Part shown: positions 16,530 to 25,954 of the stretch, one piece after another
How the letters are laid out: each line of letters begins with the position of its first letter
Numbering within the stretch: the first letter of the stretch is position 1
Source of the DNA: Janthinobacterium tructae
Lineage (GTDB): Bacteria > Pseudomonadota > Gammaproteobacteria > Burkholderiales > Burkholderiaceae_D
Length of the DNA stretch: 64,000 nt
Assembly: GCF_006517255.1 (NCBI RefSeq)
Contig: NZ_CP041185.1
Span: 2,914,001-2,978,000 of the forward strand
Reading direction: 5' to 3'
Made by a program: the position numbers and the translations under genes
The notes under the pieces: model-generated
The model's input: the letters and a program-made list of their open reading frames with translations, nothing else
Databases searched by the model: none
What the model was told of the DNA's origin: nothing

Positions 16530-17226
16530 TTACTATGTCTTCCCAGAAATCTCTCTAAGTCCTTCATTTTGAATATATAATTGTTTTTGCTGCGGCCCTG
16601 GCTGCTGCGAGTGTAAGAATAAAAGCACATTTTACACAGGGGCGTCTCCACCGGCCTCGCCAAATTGCAAATTCGGTGGAAAAAAATGTATATGCACCAT
16701 CCCTGCGCGAATCAAGGTTGCACCGTAGTTGTAATCGGATAACGCGTGGAGATGCTGAAGTGAGTGTGGGATTATAAGGATAAGTACCCGTTAGCGCGAC
16801 TTATCGAGTCGGGCTCGCGGGTTGATGAAGTTGATAACGCTTGCCGTTTTCGCCAAACCCCGTATGTGGCCAAATACTGAGGGTTGTCGATGATAGGCTG
16901 AGGCCAAGCCTCGCCATCGCGATCCCTGTAATGAGCCGGCTAACGATTTTGGCTCTGAATTTGCTGACCACTTGCATTCTCTGCCCCCGATGCAGTTCAT
17001 TCTCATCCGGGCTGTTTCAGATGAGTTGCAAGTGTCCTGTGCACTCGGCATGACGATTGACCTCACCGCGCCTGTTGCGGCCGTAACGTATACCTCGTAC
17101 GCGTTGTTGCTCCGCACGCTAAGGCATTTCCCCCGCCAACACTCCCGTTCTCGCATATATCCCTGTACTTTCGCCGCTTCCCCGGAAGCGGCTTTGAGAT
17201 GGCCTACGGGTCGCGGAGTTATAAAA
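16530..17226. other. Divergent rluC-rne control region and rne leader
   Basis: 697 bases with no convincing gene. A TATAATTG string at about 16578 could serve as a -10 for rne, and TATATT on the opposite strand could serve rluC. An inverted repeat CCACCG / CGGTGG at 16648-16679 encloses a short AT palindrome. An 8-bp perfect hairpin lies at 17173-17192 near the rne start. In E. coli the long rne leader is the target of RNase E feedback control, and a long leader here would be consistent with that. The transcription start is not determined. Confidence 0.45.
17173..17192 (+). promoter_or_regulatory. Hairpin in the rne leader
   Basis: GCCGCTTC and GAAGCGGC form a perfect 8-bp stem with a CCCG tetraloop, followed by TTT, ending 34 bases before the rne start codon. 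It could be a leader element for RNase E autoregulation, or a weak attenuator. The structure is seen directly; the role is inferred. Confidence 0.45.
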
Positions 17227-20200
17227 ATGAAACGCATGTTGTTTAATGCCACGCAGCAAGAAGAACTGCGCGTAGCGATTGTCGACGGACAGAAACTGAT
17301 CGACATCGATATCGAGACAGCCGGGCGCGAACAGCGCAAATCCAACATCTACAAGGGCGTCATCACGCGCATCGAGCCATCGCTCGAAGCGTGCTTCGTC
17401 AGCTATGGCGAAGACCGCCACGGCTTCCTGCCTTTCAAGGAAGTTGCCCGCACATATTTCCGCGAAGGCGTCGATGTGCGTAACGCTTCCGTCAAGGAAG
17501 CGCTGCGCGAAGGCCAGGAAATCATGGTCCAGGTCGAGAAGGAAGAGCGCGGCAACAAGGGCGCCGCCCTGACCTCGTTCGTGTCGCTGGCCGGCCGTTA
17601 CCTGGTCTTGATGCCGAACAACCCGCGTGGCGGTGGCGTATCGCGCCGCGTGGAAGGGGAAGAGCGCCAGGAATTGCGCGAAACCATGGATAAGCTGGAC
17701 TTGCCAGCTGGCATGTCCGTCATTGCCCGCACCGCCGGCATCGGCCGCAACGTCGATGAACTGCAGTGGGACTTGAATTACCTGATGCAACTGTGGCGCG
17801 CCATCGAAGGCGCCGGCAAGTCGGCCAACGGCGCTTTCTTGATCTACCAGGAATCGTCGCTCGTCATCCGCGCCATCCGCGACTACTTCCAGCCCGACAT
17901 CGGCGAGATCCTGATCGACACCGACGAGATCTACGACCAGGCGCACCAGTTCATGAGCCACGTGATGCCCGACATGGTGCACCGCGTAAAACGCTACAGC
18001 GACGACGTGCCGCTGTTCTCGCGCTTCCAGATCGAACATCAGATTGAAACGGCGTACAGCCGCACCGTGCCGCTGCCATCGGGCGGCGCCATCGTCATCG
18101 ACCACACCGAAGCGCTGGTCTCGGTCGACGTCAACTCGGCCCGCGCCACGCGCGGCTCGGACATCGAGACGACCGCCTTCAACACCAACTGCGAAGCGGC
18201 CGAAGAAGTGGCCCGCCAGCTGCGTCTGCGCGACCTGGGCGGCTTGATCGTCATCGACTTCATCGACATGGAAGTGGCAAAAAACCAGCGCGAAGTGGAA
18301 CAGCGTTTGAAAGATGCGCTGCACCATGACCGTGCCCGTGTACAAATGGGCAAGATTTCCCGCTTCGGCCTGATGGAACTGTCGCGCCAGCGCCTGCGCC
18401 CTTCGCTGTCCGAAGGCTCGCACGTGACGTGCCCGCGCTGCTCCGGCACCGGCCATATCCGCGACACGGAATCGTCCGCCCTGCAGGTGCTGCGCATCAT
18501 CCAGGAAGAAGCGATGAAGGAAAACTCGGCCACCATCCACGTGCAAGTGCCCGTCGATGTGGGCGCCTTCCTGCTGAACGAAAAGCGCGGCGAAGTACTC
18601 AAAATCGAGAACCGCCACCGCATCGCCGTGATCCTGATCCCGAACAAGCATCTGGAAACGCCGCATTACAAGCTGGAACGCATCAAGCATGATGATCCGC
18701 GTCTGGAAGACAGCCAGGCCAGCTATAACCTGGCCGAAAGCGCTGAAACCGACATGGCTTACAGCAAGCGCCAGAAGGAAGAAGCCAAGCCGCGCCAGGA
18801 AGCCGTCGTCAAGACGATCACCCCTGACCAGCCGGCACCGCTGGTCGAGCGCAAGCCTGTCGAAGCGAAACCAGTCCCTGTGGCCGCGCCTGCCGCACCA
18901 CAGGGCCTGATCGCCAAGATCATCAGCTTCTTCACCGGCGCCCCGGCACCGGTGGCGCCAGCGCCCGCCCCAGTCGCACCAGCCAAACCGGCCGGCGCCG
19001 ACCGCGGCGACCGCAACAGCCGTGGCCCGCGTGGCCGTGGCCGCAACGGCAAGCCTGGCCGCGAAGAACGCGAACCGGGCCAGGGCCGCCCAGCCCTGGA
19101 CGATGCAGCGAAAGAAGCCGAAGCACTGGAAAAGGCGGCCCGTCCGCCACGCCCACCGCGTCCGCCACGCGAACCGCGCGAAGCGGGCGAGGCAACGGCA
19201 GCACCACGCGAACGCGGCGAGCGTCCTGAACGCGCGGAACGCCCTGAGCGCGCAGAGCGCCCGGAACGCGCCGAACGTCCGCCACGCCAGCCACGCGAAG
19301 GCCGCGAACCACGCGCCGACAAGGCTATTGTTGCTGAAGTGAAAGCTGACGAGCTGGCATTGGTTGGCGCCAGCGCCAGCGCGGTAAATGTCGTCGTGGC
19401 GTCAAGCGGTCCGGACGCTGATACCGCACCAACGAGCTTGCTGAAAGCACCGGCGAATGCCGGTCCTGACGGCGAAGAGACGGAAAACGACGTGGAAGGC
19501 GAAGAACCGCGCCGCCGGCGTCGTCGTGGTGGCCGCAACCGCAACCGCCGCGACCGCGAAACGGGCGAGCTGATCGAATCGGCAAATGGCGAGAACGAAG
19601 GCCAGGACGCACCAGCAATCAGCTTTACGGTCGCTCCGGCACCGGAAGCTGCCGCTGATGCAGCACCGGTCGCCGTCGTGGCTGCCGCCGCTGTCGTCGC
19701 CGTCGCTGCGCCAGTGGAAGCTGCCGTCGTGGAAGTGGTCGAAGTGGTCAAAGTGCTGGAAATCGCCAAGGTCGAAGAAGCCGCTCCCGCCGCAGAAGCC
19801 GCACCAGCGGCTGAAGTGATCGTGCCGCAAGCCCCTGTTGAGGCCGTCGTTGCTGCAGCGCAAGCTGAACCAGCCGCTGCCGAGCCAGCACCAGTTGCCG
19901 AGTACAGCTTTGCCGAGAAAGCGGAAGCTGCACCTGCACCTGCACCTGCACCTGCACCTGCACCTGCACCGGCACCTGCTGAAATCATCGTCGAAGCCGT
20001 GCCAGTGGTGGAAGCTGCGCCGCTGGTGGAAGCCGTCGCCGTGATCGAGGAAGCGCCAGCGCCAGTAGCTGAAGCAGCACCTGCCGTGGTGGAAGCCGCT
20101 CCGGTGGTTGCCGAAGTTGCTCCTGCTCCGGCTCCGGCGCCAGCACCGGTCGTCGCTCCAGCGCCGGCGCCTGCCGCGCCAATCGCCGCGCCGCTGGACT

Positions 20201-20379
20201 TGAGCGCCGTGCTCGGTTCCGCCGGCCTGACCCTGGCTGCCACCGATCCGGAAAAACTGCGCCTGGCGCAGGAAGCGGCCGCCAAGGCAGTCGCCCCGGT
20301 ACGCAAGCCGCGCGAACGCAAGCCATTGCCGCCGCAATCGGATGAGCCGTTGATCCAGGTCAACACGCAACGTCCGTAA
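17227..20379 (+). CDS. rne: Ribonuclease E
   Basis: A 1050-residue RNase E. The catalytic half starts MKRMLFNATQQEELRVAIVDG, has an S1 domain (about residues 36-120, IYKGVITRIEPSLEACFVSYG), the metal-binding aspartates in VSVDVNSARATRG (near 301) and VIDFIDMEV, and the zinc-link CPRCSGTGH near 402. The C-terminal half (from about 510) is disordered: Arg-rich with tandem ERPERA units (near 665-685), then long Ala/Pro/Glu/Val stretches. It starts mRNA decay, processes rRNA and tRNA, and scaffolds the degradosome. The start at 17227 gives the family N-terminus. A strong terminator follows. Confidence 0.96.
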   Translation: MKRMLFNATQQEELRVAIVDGQKLIDIDIETAGREQRKSNIYKGVITRIEPSLEACFVSYGEDRHGFLPFKEVARTYFREGVDVRNASVKEALREGQEIMVQVEKEERGNKGAALTSFVSLAGRYLVLMPNNPRGGGVSRRVEGEERQELRETMDKLDLPAGMSVIARTAGIGRNVDELQWDLNYLMQLWRAIEGAGKSANGAFLIYQESSLVIRAIRDYFQPDIGEILIDTDEIYDQAHQFMSHVMPDMVHRVKRYSDDVPLFSRFQIEHQIETAYSRTVPLPSGGAIVIDHTEALVSVDVNSARATRGSDIETTAFNTNCEAAEEVARQLRLRDLGGLIVIDFIDMEVAKNQREVEQRLKDALHHDRARVQMGKISRFGLMELSRQRLRPSLSEGSHVTCPRCSGTGHIRDTESSALQVLRIIQEEAMKENSATIHVQVPVDVGAFLLNEKRGEVLKIENRHRIAVILIPNKHLETPHYKLERIKHDDPRLEDSQASYNLAESAETDMAYSKRQKEEAKPRQEAVVKTITPDQPAPLVERKPVEAKPVPVAAPAAPQGLIAKIISFFTGAPAPVAPAPAPVAPAKPAGADRGDRNSRGPRGRGRNGKPGREEREPGQGRPALDDAAKEAEALEKAARPPRPPRPPREPREAGEATAAPRERGERPERAERPERAERPERAERPPRQPREGREPRADKAIVAEVKADELALVGASASAVNVVVASSGPDADTAPTSLLKAPANAGPDGEETENDVEGEEPRRRRRRGGRNRNRRDRETGELIESANGENEGQDAPAISFTVAPAPEAAADAAPVAVVAAAAVVAVAAPVEAAVVEVVEVVKVLEIAKVEEAAPAAEAAPAAEVIVPQAPVEAVVAAAQAEPAAAEPAPVAEYSFAEKAEAAPAPAPAPAPAPAPAPAEIIVEAVPVVEAAPLVEAVAVIEEAPAPVAEAAPAVVEAAPVVAEVAPAPAPAPAPVVAPAPAPAAPIAAPLDLSAVLGSAGLTLAATDPEKLRLAQEAAAKAVAPVRKPRERKPLPPQSDEPLIQVNTQRP
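19928..19969 (+). repeat. CTGCAC hexanucleotide repeat in rne
   Basis: Seven uninterrupted copies of CTGCAC, followed by a variant CGGCAC. In frame they encode an Ala-Pro run in the disordered tail of RNase E. Because the unit is six bases, copy-number change would alter tail length by two residues without a frameshift. Confidence 0.85.
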
Positions 20380-20410
20380 GCGCGCCGGGTTCGCCCAGCC
20401 GCCAATGATG

Positions 20411-20440
20411 AAAGGGGGAGCTCAGGCTTCCCCTTTTTTT
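20411..20440 (+). terminator. Rho-independent terminator after rne
   Basis: A 10-bp stem (AAAGGGGGAG with CTTCCCCTTT, one G-U pair) with a six-base loop, running into seven T. It ends the rne transcript 28 bases before chrA. Confidence 0.88.
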
Positions 20441-20468
20441 ATGTCCACTTTTTTGCCAGCCATCCGCC

Positions 20469-21809
20469 ATGCACGAGAACACCAACCTGCCCCCTCCCAC
20501 CCCTGTCAGCCTGCGCAGCGCCTTCTGGTACTGGCTCAAGCTGGGCTGCGTCAGCTTTGGCGGCCCGGCCGGGCAAATCGCCATGATGCATGCGGAACTG
20601 GTGGAAAAGCGGCGCTGGATTTCCGAACAACGCTTCCTGCACGCCCTGAACTACTGCATGCTGCTGCCAGGACCCGAAGCGACCCAGCTGGCCATCTACA
20701 TCGGCTGGCTAATGCACCGCACGCGCGGCGCCCTGGTGGCGGGCCTGCTGTTCCTGCTGCCCTCGCTGGGGGTGCTGATCGTCCTGTCCTGGCTCTACAT
20801 GGCGTATGGCCACGTGGCCGCCATCGCCGGCATCCTGTACGGCATCAAGCCGGCCGTCGTCGCCATCGTGCTGGCGGCCGCCTGGCGCCTGGGCCGGCGC
20901 ACCTTGCGCAGTCCCGGCCTGATCGCCCTCGCGGCGGGCGCATTTGTCGCCATCGCCGTGCTACAGCTGCCATTTCCGCTGATCGTGCTCACCGCCGCCT
21001 TGCTGGGCATGGCGGGCGGCCGCTGGCTGCCCGCCCATTTTCAGGCCGGCGGCACGGGGCATGGCGGCGCAGCCCGCTACGGCGCCGCCCTGATCGATGA
21101 CGACACGCCCACGCCGGAGCACGCGCAGCTCAAATGGCCGCGCCTGCTGGGCACGGCCGCCGTGGGCCTGGCGCTGGCCTTCTTCGCCTGGCTGGGCCTG
21201 GCGCTGGCGGCCGGTGCGGACCAGCCGCTGGCGCAGATGGGCGTGTTTTTCAGCAAGGCGGCCCTGCTGACGTTCGGCGGTGCGTATGCCGTGCTGCCCT
21301 ACCTGGTGCAGGGCGCCGCCGACCACTACCACTGGATCACGAGCGCGCAGATGATGGATGGCCTGGCGCTGGGCGAAACGACGCCCGGCCCTTTGATCAT
21401 GATCGTCGCCTTCATCGGTTTTGTCGGCGGCTGGAGCCATGCCGTGGCAGGCGAGCACCTGTGGCTGGCGGGCGTCTGCGGCGCGCTTGTCGCCAGCTGG
21501 TTTACTTTCCTGCCCTCGTTCATCTTCATCCTCGCCGGTGCGCCGCTGGTGGAAGCGTCGCGCGGCAATTTGCGCCTGAGCGCGCCCCTGACGGCCATTT
21601 CGGCGGCCGTGGTGGGCGTCATCGCCAGCCTGGCCATGTTCTTTGGCCGCCATGTCTTCTGGCAAGAAAACCCGCTGCCCCACTGGGACTGGCTGGCGAT
21701 GTTCATCGCGCTGGCAGCCGGCGTGGCGCTGCTCAGGTTTCAAGTGGGCACCATCAAATTGCTGCTCGCCTGTGCCATCTTCGGCCTCGTGCTATCGTAT
21801 CTGCCTTGA
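20469..21809 (+). CDS. chrA: Chromate transporter ChrA
   Basis: A 446-residue, two-domain CHR-family membrane protein. Each half begins with the family signature: LKLGCVSFGGPAGQIAMMH in the first and FSKAALLTFGGAYAVLPYL in the second, with LLPGPEATQLAIYIG and LGETTPGPLIMIVAFIGF as the paired PGP motifs. About ten hydrophobic segments are visible. ChrA exports chromate using the proton gradient. No ChrB regulator or chromate reductase is next to it. The start at 20469 lies just after the rne terminator, so a promoter must overlap that short region. Confidence 0.92.
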   Translation: MHENTNLPPPTPVSLRSAFWYWLKLGCVSFGGPAGQIAMMHAELVEKRRWISEQRFLHALNYCMLLPGPEATQLAIYIGWLMHRTRGALVAGLLFLLPSLGVLIVLSWLYMAYGHVAAIAGILYGIKPAVVAIVLAAAWRLGRRTLRSPGLIALAAGAFVAIAVLQLPFPLIVLTAALLGMAGGRWLPAHFQAGGTGHGGAARYGAALIDDDTPTPEHAQLKWPRLLGTAAVGLALAFFAWLGLALAAGADQPLAQMGVFFSKAALLTFGGAYAVLPYLVQGAADHYHWITSAQMMDGLALGETTPGPLIMIVAFIGFVGGWSHAVAGEHLWLAGVCGALVASWFTFLPSFIFILAGAPLVEASRGNLRLSAPLTAISAAVVGVIASLAMFFGRHVFWQENPLPHWDWLAMFIALAAGVALLRFQVGTIKLLLACAIFGLVLSYLP

Positions 21810-21838
21810 CCGATTTAACGTAAGTGGTATCACCTTTC

Positions 21839-22960
21839 ATGGCTGACAAGATTATCTACCTCGCCGAGGCCCGCAATGGGGCACCGGCGATCCCCGCGCG
21901 GCTGGAAAGTCCCAGCGGCAACGTGGCCGACAGCCTGGGCCGGCCCCTGCACGACCTGCGCATCTCGATTACCGACCGCTGCAATTTCCGTTGCGTGTAT
22001 TGCATGCCGAAAGACGTGTTCGACAAGAACCACGTGTACCTGCCGCACACGGATTTGCTGTCGTTCGAGGAAATCACGCGCGTGGCGCGCCTTTTCGTTG
22101 AACACGGCGTGGAAAAGATCCGCCTGACGGGCGGCGAACCGCTGCTGCGCAAGAATATCGAAAAGCTCATCGCCATGCTGGCCGCACTGCGCACGCCCTC
22201 GGGCCAGCCGCTGGACCTGACCCTGACGACCAACGGTTCCTTGCTCGCCAGAAAGGCCCAAGCCTTGAAGGATGCAGGCCTGAACCGCGTCACCGTCTCG
22301 CTCGATTCGCTCGACGACGCCACCTTCAAGCGCATGAACGATGTCGACTTCGCCGTAGCCGACGTACTGCACGGCATAGCTGCGGCGCACCAGGCAGGAC
22401 TCGGCCCCATCAAGATCAATATGGTCGTCAAGGCCGGCATGAACGAGCAGGAAATCGTGCCCATGGCGCGCCACTTCAAGGGCACGCCCTACATCTTGCG
22501 CTTCATCGAATACATGGACGTGGGCGCCTCGAACGGCTGGAACTTGCAGGAAGTCATCCCGTCCGCTGAAGTGGTGCGCCGCATCGGTGCACACATGCCC
22601 TTGTTGCCCATCAACCCCAACTACACGGGCGAGACGGCGGCGCGCTGGCGCTACGCCGATGGCAGCGGCGAGATCGGCCTCATTTCCAGCGTCACGCAAG
22701 CGTTCTGCGCCGATTGCAGCCGCGCCCGGCTCTCGACCGAGGGCAAGCTGTACACATGCCTGTTCGCCAGCAGCGGCCACGACTTGCGCAGCCTGCTGCG
22801 CGGCGGCCGCAGCGACGCGGAAATTTCCTCGGCCGTGGCGCAGCTGTGGCGCGGCCGCGCCGACCGCTATTCGCAATTGCGCACCAGCCAGACGGATTTG
22901 ACGGGCACCACGCTTGAGCACGGTAAAAAGAAAGTGGAAATGTCGTACATCGGCGGCTGA
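21839..22960 (+). CDS. moaA: GTP 3',8-cyclase MoaA
   Basis: A 373-residue radical SAM enzyme for the first step of molybdenum cofactor synthesis. The N-terminal cluster motif is CNFRCVYC. The C-terminal cluster motif is in [19 protein letters not shown], and the protein ends in Gly-Gly (MSYIGG) as in the family. It acts with MoaC on GTP. Start ATG 21839 is preferred; an in-frame GTG at 21824 would add five residues. It lies 29 bases after chrA and 61 bases before the mobA-moeA fusion. Confidence 0.95.
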   Translation: MADKIIYLAEARNGAPAIPARLESPSGNVADSLGRPLHDLRISITDRCNFRCVYCMPKDVFDKNHVYLPHTDLLSFEEITRVARLFVEHGVEKIRLTGGEPLLRKNIEKLIAMLAALRTPSGQPLDLTLTTNGSLLARKAQALKDAGLNRVTVSLDSLDDATFKRMNDVDFAVADVLHGIAAAHQAGLGPIKINMVVKAGMNEQEIVPMARHFKGTPYILRFIEYMDVGASNGWNLQEVIPSAEVVRRIGAHMPLLPINPNYTGETAARWRYADGSGEIGLISSVTQAFCADCSRARLSTEGKLYTCLFASSGHDLRSLLRGGRSDAEISSAVAQLWRGRADRYSQLRTSQTDLTGTTLEHGKKKVEMSYIGG

Positions 22961-23021
22961 ATCGGGCGCGGCACACGCCCGCCGCTGCTACCATGGCGCA
23001 TGCACCCACTTCCTACCTGAC

Positions 23022-24869
23022 ATGATCAACACACACGACATTACCGGCCTGATCCTGGCCGGCGGCCTCGGCACGCGCATGGGCCAGCGCGACAAGGGCA
23101 TGCTGCCCCTGCATGGCCAGCCCCTGGCGCGCCACGTGCTGCAGCGCCTGGCGCCGCAAGTGGGCCAGCTGGCCATCAGTGTCCACGCCGATGCCGGAGA
23201 TTACGCGCGCTTCGGCCTGCCCGTCTGGCCGGACGTACTGTCGGGTCAGCTGGGCCCGCTGGCTGGCTTGCACAGCGGCATGCAGCACGCCAGCACACCC
23301 TACCTGCTGACGGTGCCGTGCGATTCGCCCCTGCTGCCGCCCGACTTGGCGGCGCGCCTGGCCACCGGCCTGGTCGAGAACAATGCCGACCTGGCCATCG
23401 CCGTCACCGAAGAGATCGACCCGGCGACGGGATCGGCGGTGCACCGCCCGCATCCCGTTTTCTGCCTCGTCAAAACTTCCGCCCTGCCCCAGCTCGAAGC
23501 GTATCTGCGCAGCGGAGAGCGCCGCATGCGCACCTGGCACGGCCCCCTGAAGCTGGCCGAGGTAGTATTCGAGGATGGCGCCGCGTTCGGCAACATGAAT
23601 ACCCCGGACGAGCTGGCCGCCCTGCAGGCGCAGGGCCTGTCCGTGCCGATGGCGCAAGCCATCCTGGCCGACAGCGTCGCGCCCGTCGCCGACGTGGAAC
23701 AACTGCCGTTGCCGCAAGCGTTCGAGCGCATCCTGGCGGCCGACATCATCTCGCCCATCAGCGTGCCCGCGCACGACAATTCCGCCATGGATGGCTATGC
23801 GCTGCATGGGGCTGACCTCGGTGGCGACACTGTTGTGACCCTGGCCGTGGTCGACACCATCCTGGCCGGCCGCCCCGGCACCGTCAAAGTTGGCCGCGGG
23901 CAATGCGCGCGCATCATGACGGGCGCCGTCATGCCGGACGGCTGCGACAGCGTGGTGCCGCAGGAACTGCTGCAGCAGGCCAGCGCAAGCAGCATCACGC
24001 TGGCGCCCGATTGCATCCGCCCCGGCGACAACCGCCGTTTCAAGGGGGAAGACTTGATGCAGGGCAAACCGGCCCTGCTGCAGGGCAAACGCCTGGGTCC
24101 GGCCGAACTGGGGCTGCTCGCCTCGCTGGGCATCGCCACGGTGCCCGTGCGCCGGCGCCTGCGCGTGGCCTTCTTTTCCACGGGCGACGAATTGCGCTCG
24201 CTCGGCGAGCCACTAGCCGCCGGCTGCATCTACGACAGCAACCGCTACACCCTGCTGGGCATGCTGACGCGCCTCGGTTGCGAAGTGCTCGACATGGGCA
24301 TCGTCAAGGATGATCCGCAAGCGCTGGAAGCGGCCCTGCGCGGTGCCTGCACCAAGGCCGACGTCATCATCACCTCGGGTGGCGTGTCCAGCGGCGCGGC
24401 CGATTTTACGCGCGAGATCCTGGCACGCCTCGGTGAGGTGGCCTTCTGGCAGATCAACATGCGCCCGGGCCGCCCCATGGCCTTTGGCCGGATTGCCAGC
24501 GAGGGCGACACGGCCTTGCTGCTGGGCTTGCCCGGCAACCCCGTGGCCGTGATGGCGGCGTTTTATTTCCTCGCCCGCCCCACCCTGCTGCGCCTGATGG
24601 GCGCCGATGCGGACACGGCCACCCTGCCGCTGCTGCAAGTGGCGGCACAAGCACCGATCCGCAAGAAACGGGGCCGCACCGAATACCAGCGCGGCATCGT
24701 CGAGCGGGGCGCGGACGGCCGCCAGCACGTGCGCGTGACGGGGGCGCAGGGCTCCGGCATCCTGCGCTCGATGACGCAAGCCAATTGCATGATCGTGCTG
24801 CGTGAAGCGCAAGGCAACGTGGCCACGGGCGACCTGGTCGATATCGTGCTGTTCCATGGATTGACCTGA
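23022..24869 (+). CDS. Fused MobA-MoeA molybdenum cofactor protein
   Basis: One 615-residue reading frame joins two enzymes. Residues 1 to about 200 are MobA (molybdenum cofactor guanylyltransferase): GLILAGGLGTRMGQRDKGML, VPCDSPLLPPDL, HPVFCLV and FGNMNTPDEL. Residues about 205-615 are MoeA (molybdopterin molybdotransferase): VPAHDNSAMDGYAL, TGAVMPDGCDSVVPQE, FFSTGDELRSLGEP, TSGGVSSGAADF and LPGNPVAVMAAFY. MoeA inserts molybdate and MobA then adds GMP, giving the bis-MGD form. Normal separate proteins are about 200 and 400 residues, so both parts look complete. Its stop overlaps the next start by one base. Confidence 0.9.
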   Translation: MINTHDITGLILAGGLGTRMGQRDKGMLPLHGQPLARHVLQRLAPQVGQLAISVHADAGDYARFGLPVWPDVLSGQLGPLAGLHSGMQHASTPYLLTVPCDSPLLPPDLAARLATGLVENNADLAIAVTEEIDPATGSAVHRPHPVFCLVKTSALPQLEAYLRSGERRMRTWHGPLKLAEVVFEDGAAFGNMNTPDELAALQAQGLSVPMAQAILADSVAPVADVEQLPLPQAFERILAADIISPISVPAHDNSAMDGYALHGADLGGDTVVTLAVVDTILAGRPGTVKVGRGQCARIMTGAVMPDGCDSVVPQELLQQASASSITLAPDCIRPGDNRRFKGEDLMQGKPALLQGKRLGPAELGLLASLGIATVPVRRRLRVAFFSTGDELRSLGEPLAAGCIYDSNRYTLLGMLTRLGCEVLDMGIVKDDPQALEAALRGACTKADVIITSGGVSSGAADFTREILARLGEVAFWQINMRPGRPMAFGRIASEGDTALLLGLPGNPVAVMAAFYFLARPTLLRLMGADADTATLPLLQVAAQAPIRKKRGRTEYQRGIVERGADGRQHVRVTGAQGSGILRSMTQANCMIVLREAQGNVATGDLVDIVLFHGLT

Positions 24870-25663
24870 TGAAACATCTGCTTCTGGCGCTGGCCCTGCT
24901 GCAGGGCATGGCGGCGTACGCTGGCGAAGTCCACAGCAATGGCTACACGGTGCGCTTCGACGAGCGCATCGAAACGGCGCCGGGCGACTTGCATGGCGCC
25001 ACCGTGGGCCGCATCAGCATCGTGCGCGCCGCCGATCAAGGTCTCGCGTGGCAGGAAAATACGCCCTTGCAGCCGGGCTGCGGCGCCATTGCGGCCATCA
25101 CCGTCCTCAACGACCGCTATGTGGCCCTGTGCGGCCACCTGGGCGGGCGCCATTACACGCACAAGATCATCTTCATGCAAGGCAACTCGCCCGCCATGGT
25201 GAGCGTGGACCAGTTCGATTCACCGAGTGCCGTGCGCGTGGGGCGCGACGGATCGCTGGCCATCGACGTCCTGCGGCGCGACCGCTTCCCTGGCGAACTG
25301 ACGGGTCCGCATTACTTTCCCACCGTGTACCGCTTGCACCACGATGACGCCACCTTCGGTTTCATCCCCAGCGTTGATGGCGATGCCGCCGAGCGCTACT
25401 GGCAGCACTATCGCGCCACGCGCCAGGCGGCACCAGCGGCGGACGTGCTGCCGGAACTGCTGGCGTCCCTGCTGGCGGCCCAGGCCGGCAAGCAGTCCAT
25501 CTGCACCGAGCTGGCCACGCTCGCCGCAGATTTGCAGCAGGGGCAACAGTACGAACAGTACGATATGCAAGGCGCGCGCACCTTGATGCGCAAGTGGCTG
25601 TACAAGCTGCCCGCCATCGGCTATCCCGCCTTCGATACGCAAGCCTGCCCGGGCCGCATCTAG
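24869..25663 (+). CDS. Secreted protein of unknown function
   Basis: A 264-residue protein with a clear Sec signal peptide (MKHLLLALALLQGMAAYAGE, cleavage probably after AYA). The mature part reads as beta-rich to about residue 170 (TVLNDRYVALCGHLGGRHYTHKIIFMQG) and helical at the C-terminus, with several Cys. Its start overlaps the stop of the mobA-moeA fusion (TGATG), so it is probably translated in the same operon. I recognise no family, and a link to molybdenum cofactor metabolism is only contextual. Confidence 0.7.
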   Translation: MKHLLLALALLQGMAAYAGEVHSNGYTVRFDERIETAPGDLHGATVGRISIVRAADQGLAWQENTPLQPGCGAIAAITVLNDRYVALCGHLGGRHYTHKIIFMQGNSPAMVSVDQFDSPSAVRVGRDGSLAIDVLRRDRFPGELTGPHYFPTVYRLHHDDATFGFIPSVDGDAAERYWQHYRATRQAAPAADVLPELLASLLAAQAGKQSICTELATLAADLQQGQQYEQYDMQGARTLMRKWLYKLPAIGYPAFDTQACPGRI

Positions 25664-25721
25664 ATCGTTTCACCGCCGCCTGCTGGCGACGCATCCTTCA
25701 ACACCCCACTGCCCTCTCAAC

Positions 25722-25742
25722 CGGCCCGCCCTGCGCGGGCCG
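25722..25742 (+). terminator. GC-rich hairpin after the moa operon
   Basis: CGGCCCGC and GCGGGCCG pair as an 8-bp stem with a five-base loop, 59 bases after the last operon gene. The following sequence is CTCTCATT, so the T-tract is weak. Probably a terminator. Confidence 0.5.
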
Positions 25743-25872
25743 CTCTCATTGCCCCTTCGCAATCAATTGACCTGCGCGGCAAGTGTTCGCCTATCGAGAT
25801 TGAAATATTAATCATTTCTACAACCAACATATAAATAAACACAACACTAATTGTAATTATTTTATTTATTTG

Positions 25873-25900
25873 TTGATACTACAGTTTCTTCGGTGATAAC
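25873..25900 (+). promoter_or_regulatory. Possible promoter of the PEP-CTERM gene
   Basis: In the AT-rich stretch 25790-25954, TTGATA (25873-25878) is followed after 16 bases by GATAAC (25895-25900), a weak sigma-70-like pair about 55 bases before the start codon. The strong local drop in GC supports a regulatory region, but the exact elements are uncertain. Confidence 0.3.
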
Positions 25901-25954
25901 ATTCGAACTCGCATAAGAATTCAATTTTGATATTGTTTCACGAGGAAACTAACA

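Noticed and set aside
18759..20405. Long Ala/Ser-rich open frame opposite the rne tail
   Set aside because: Antisense shadow of the repetitive RNase E C-terminus; no family or ribosome site.
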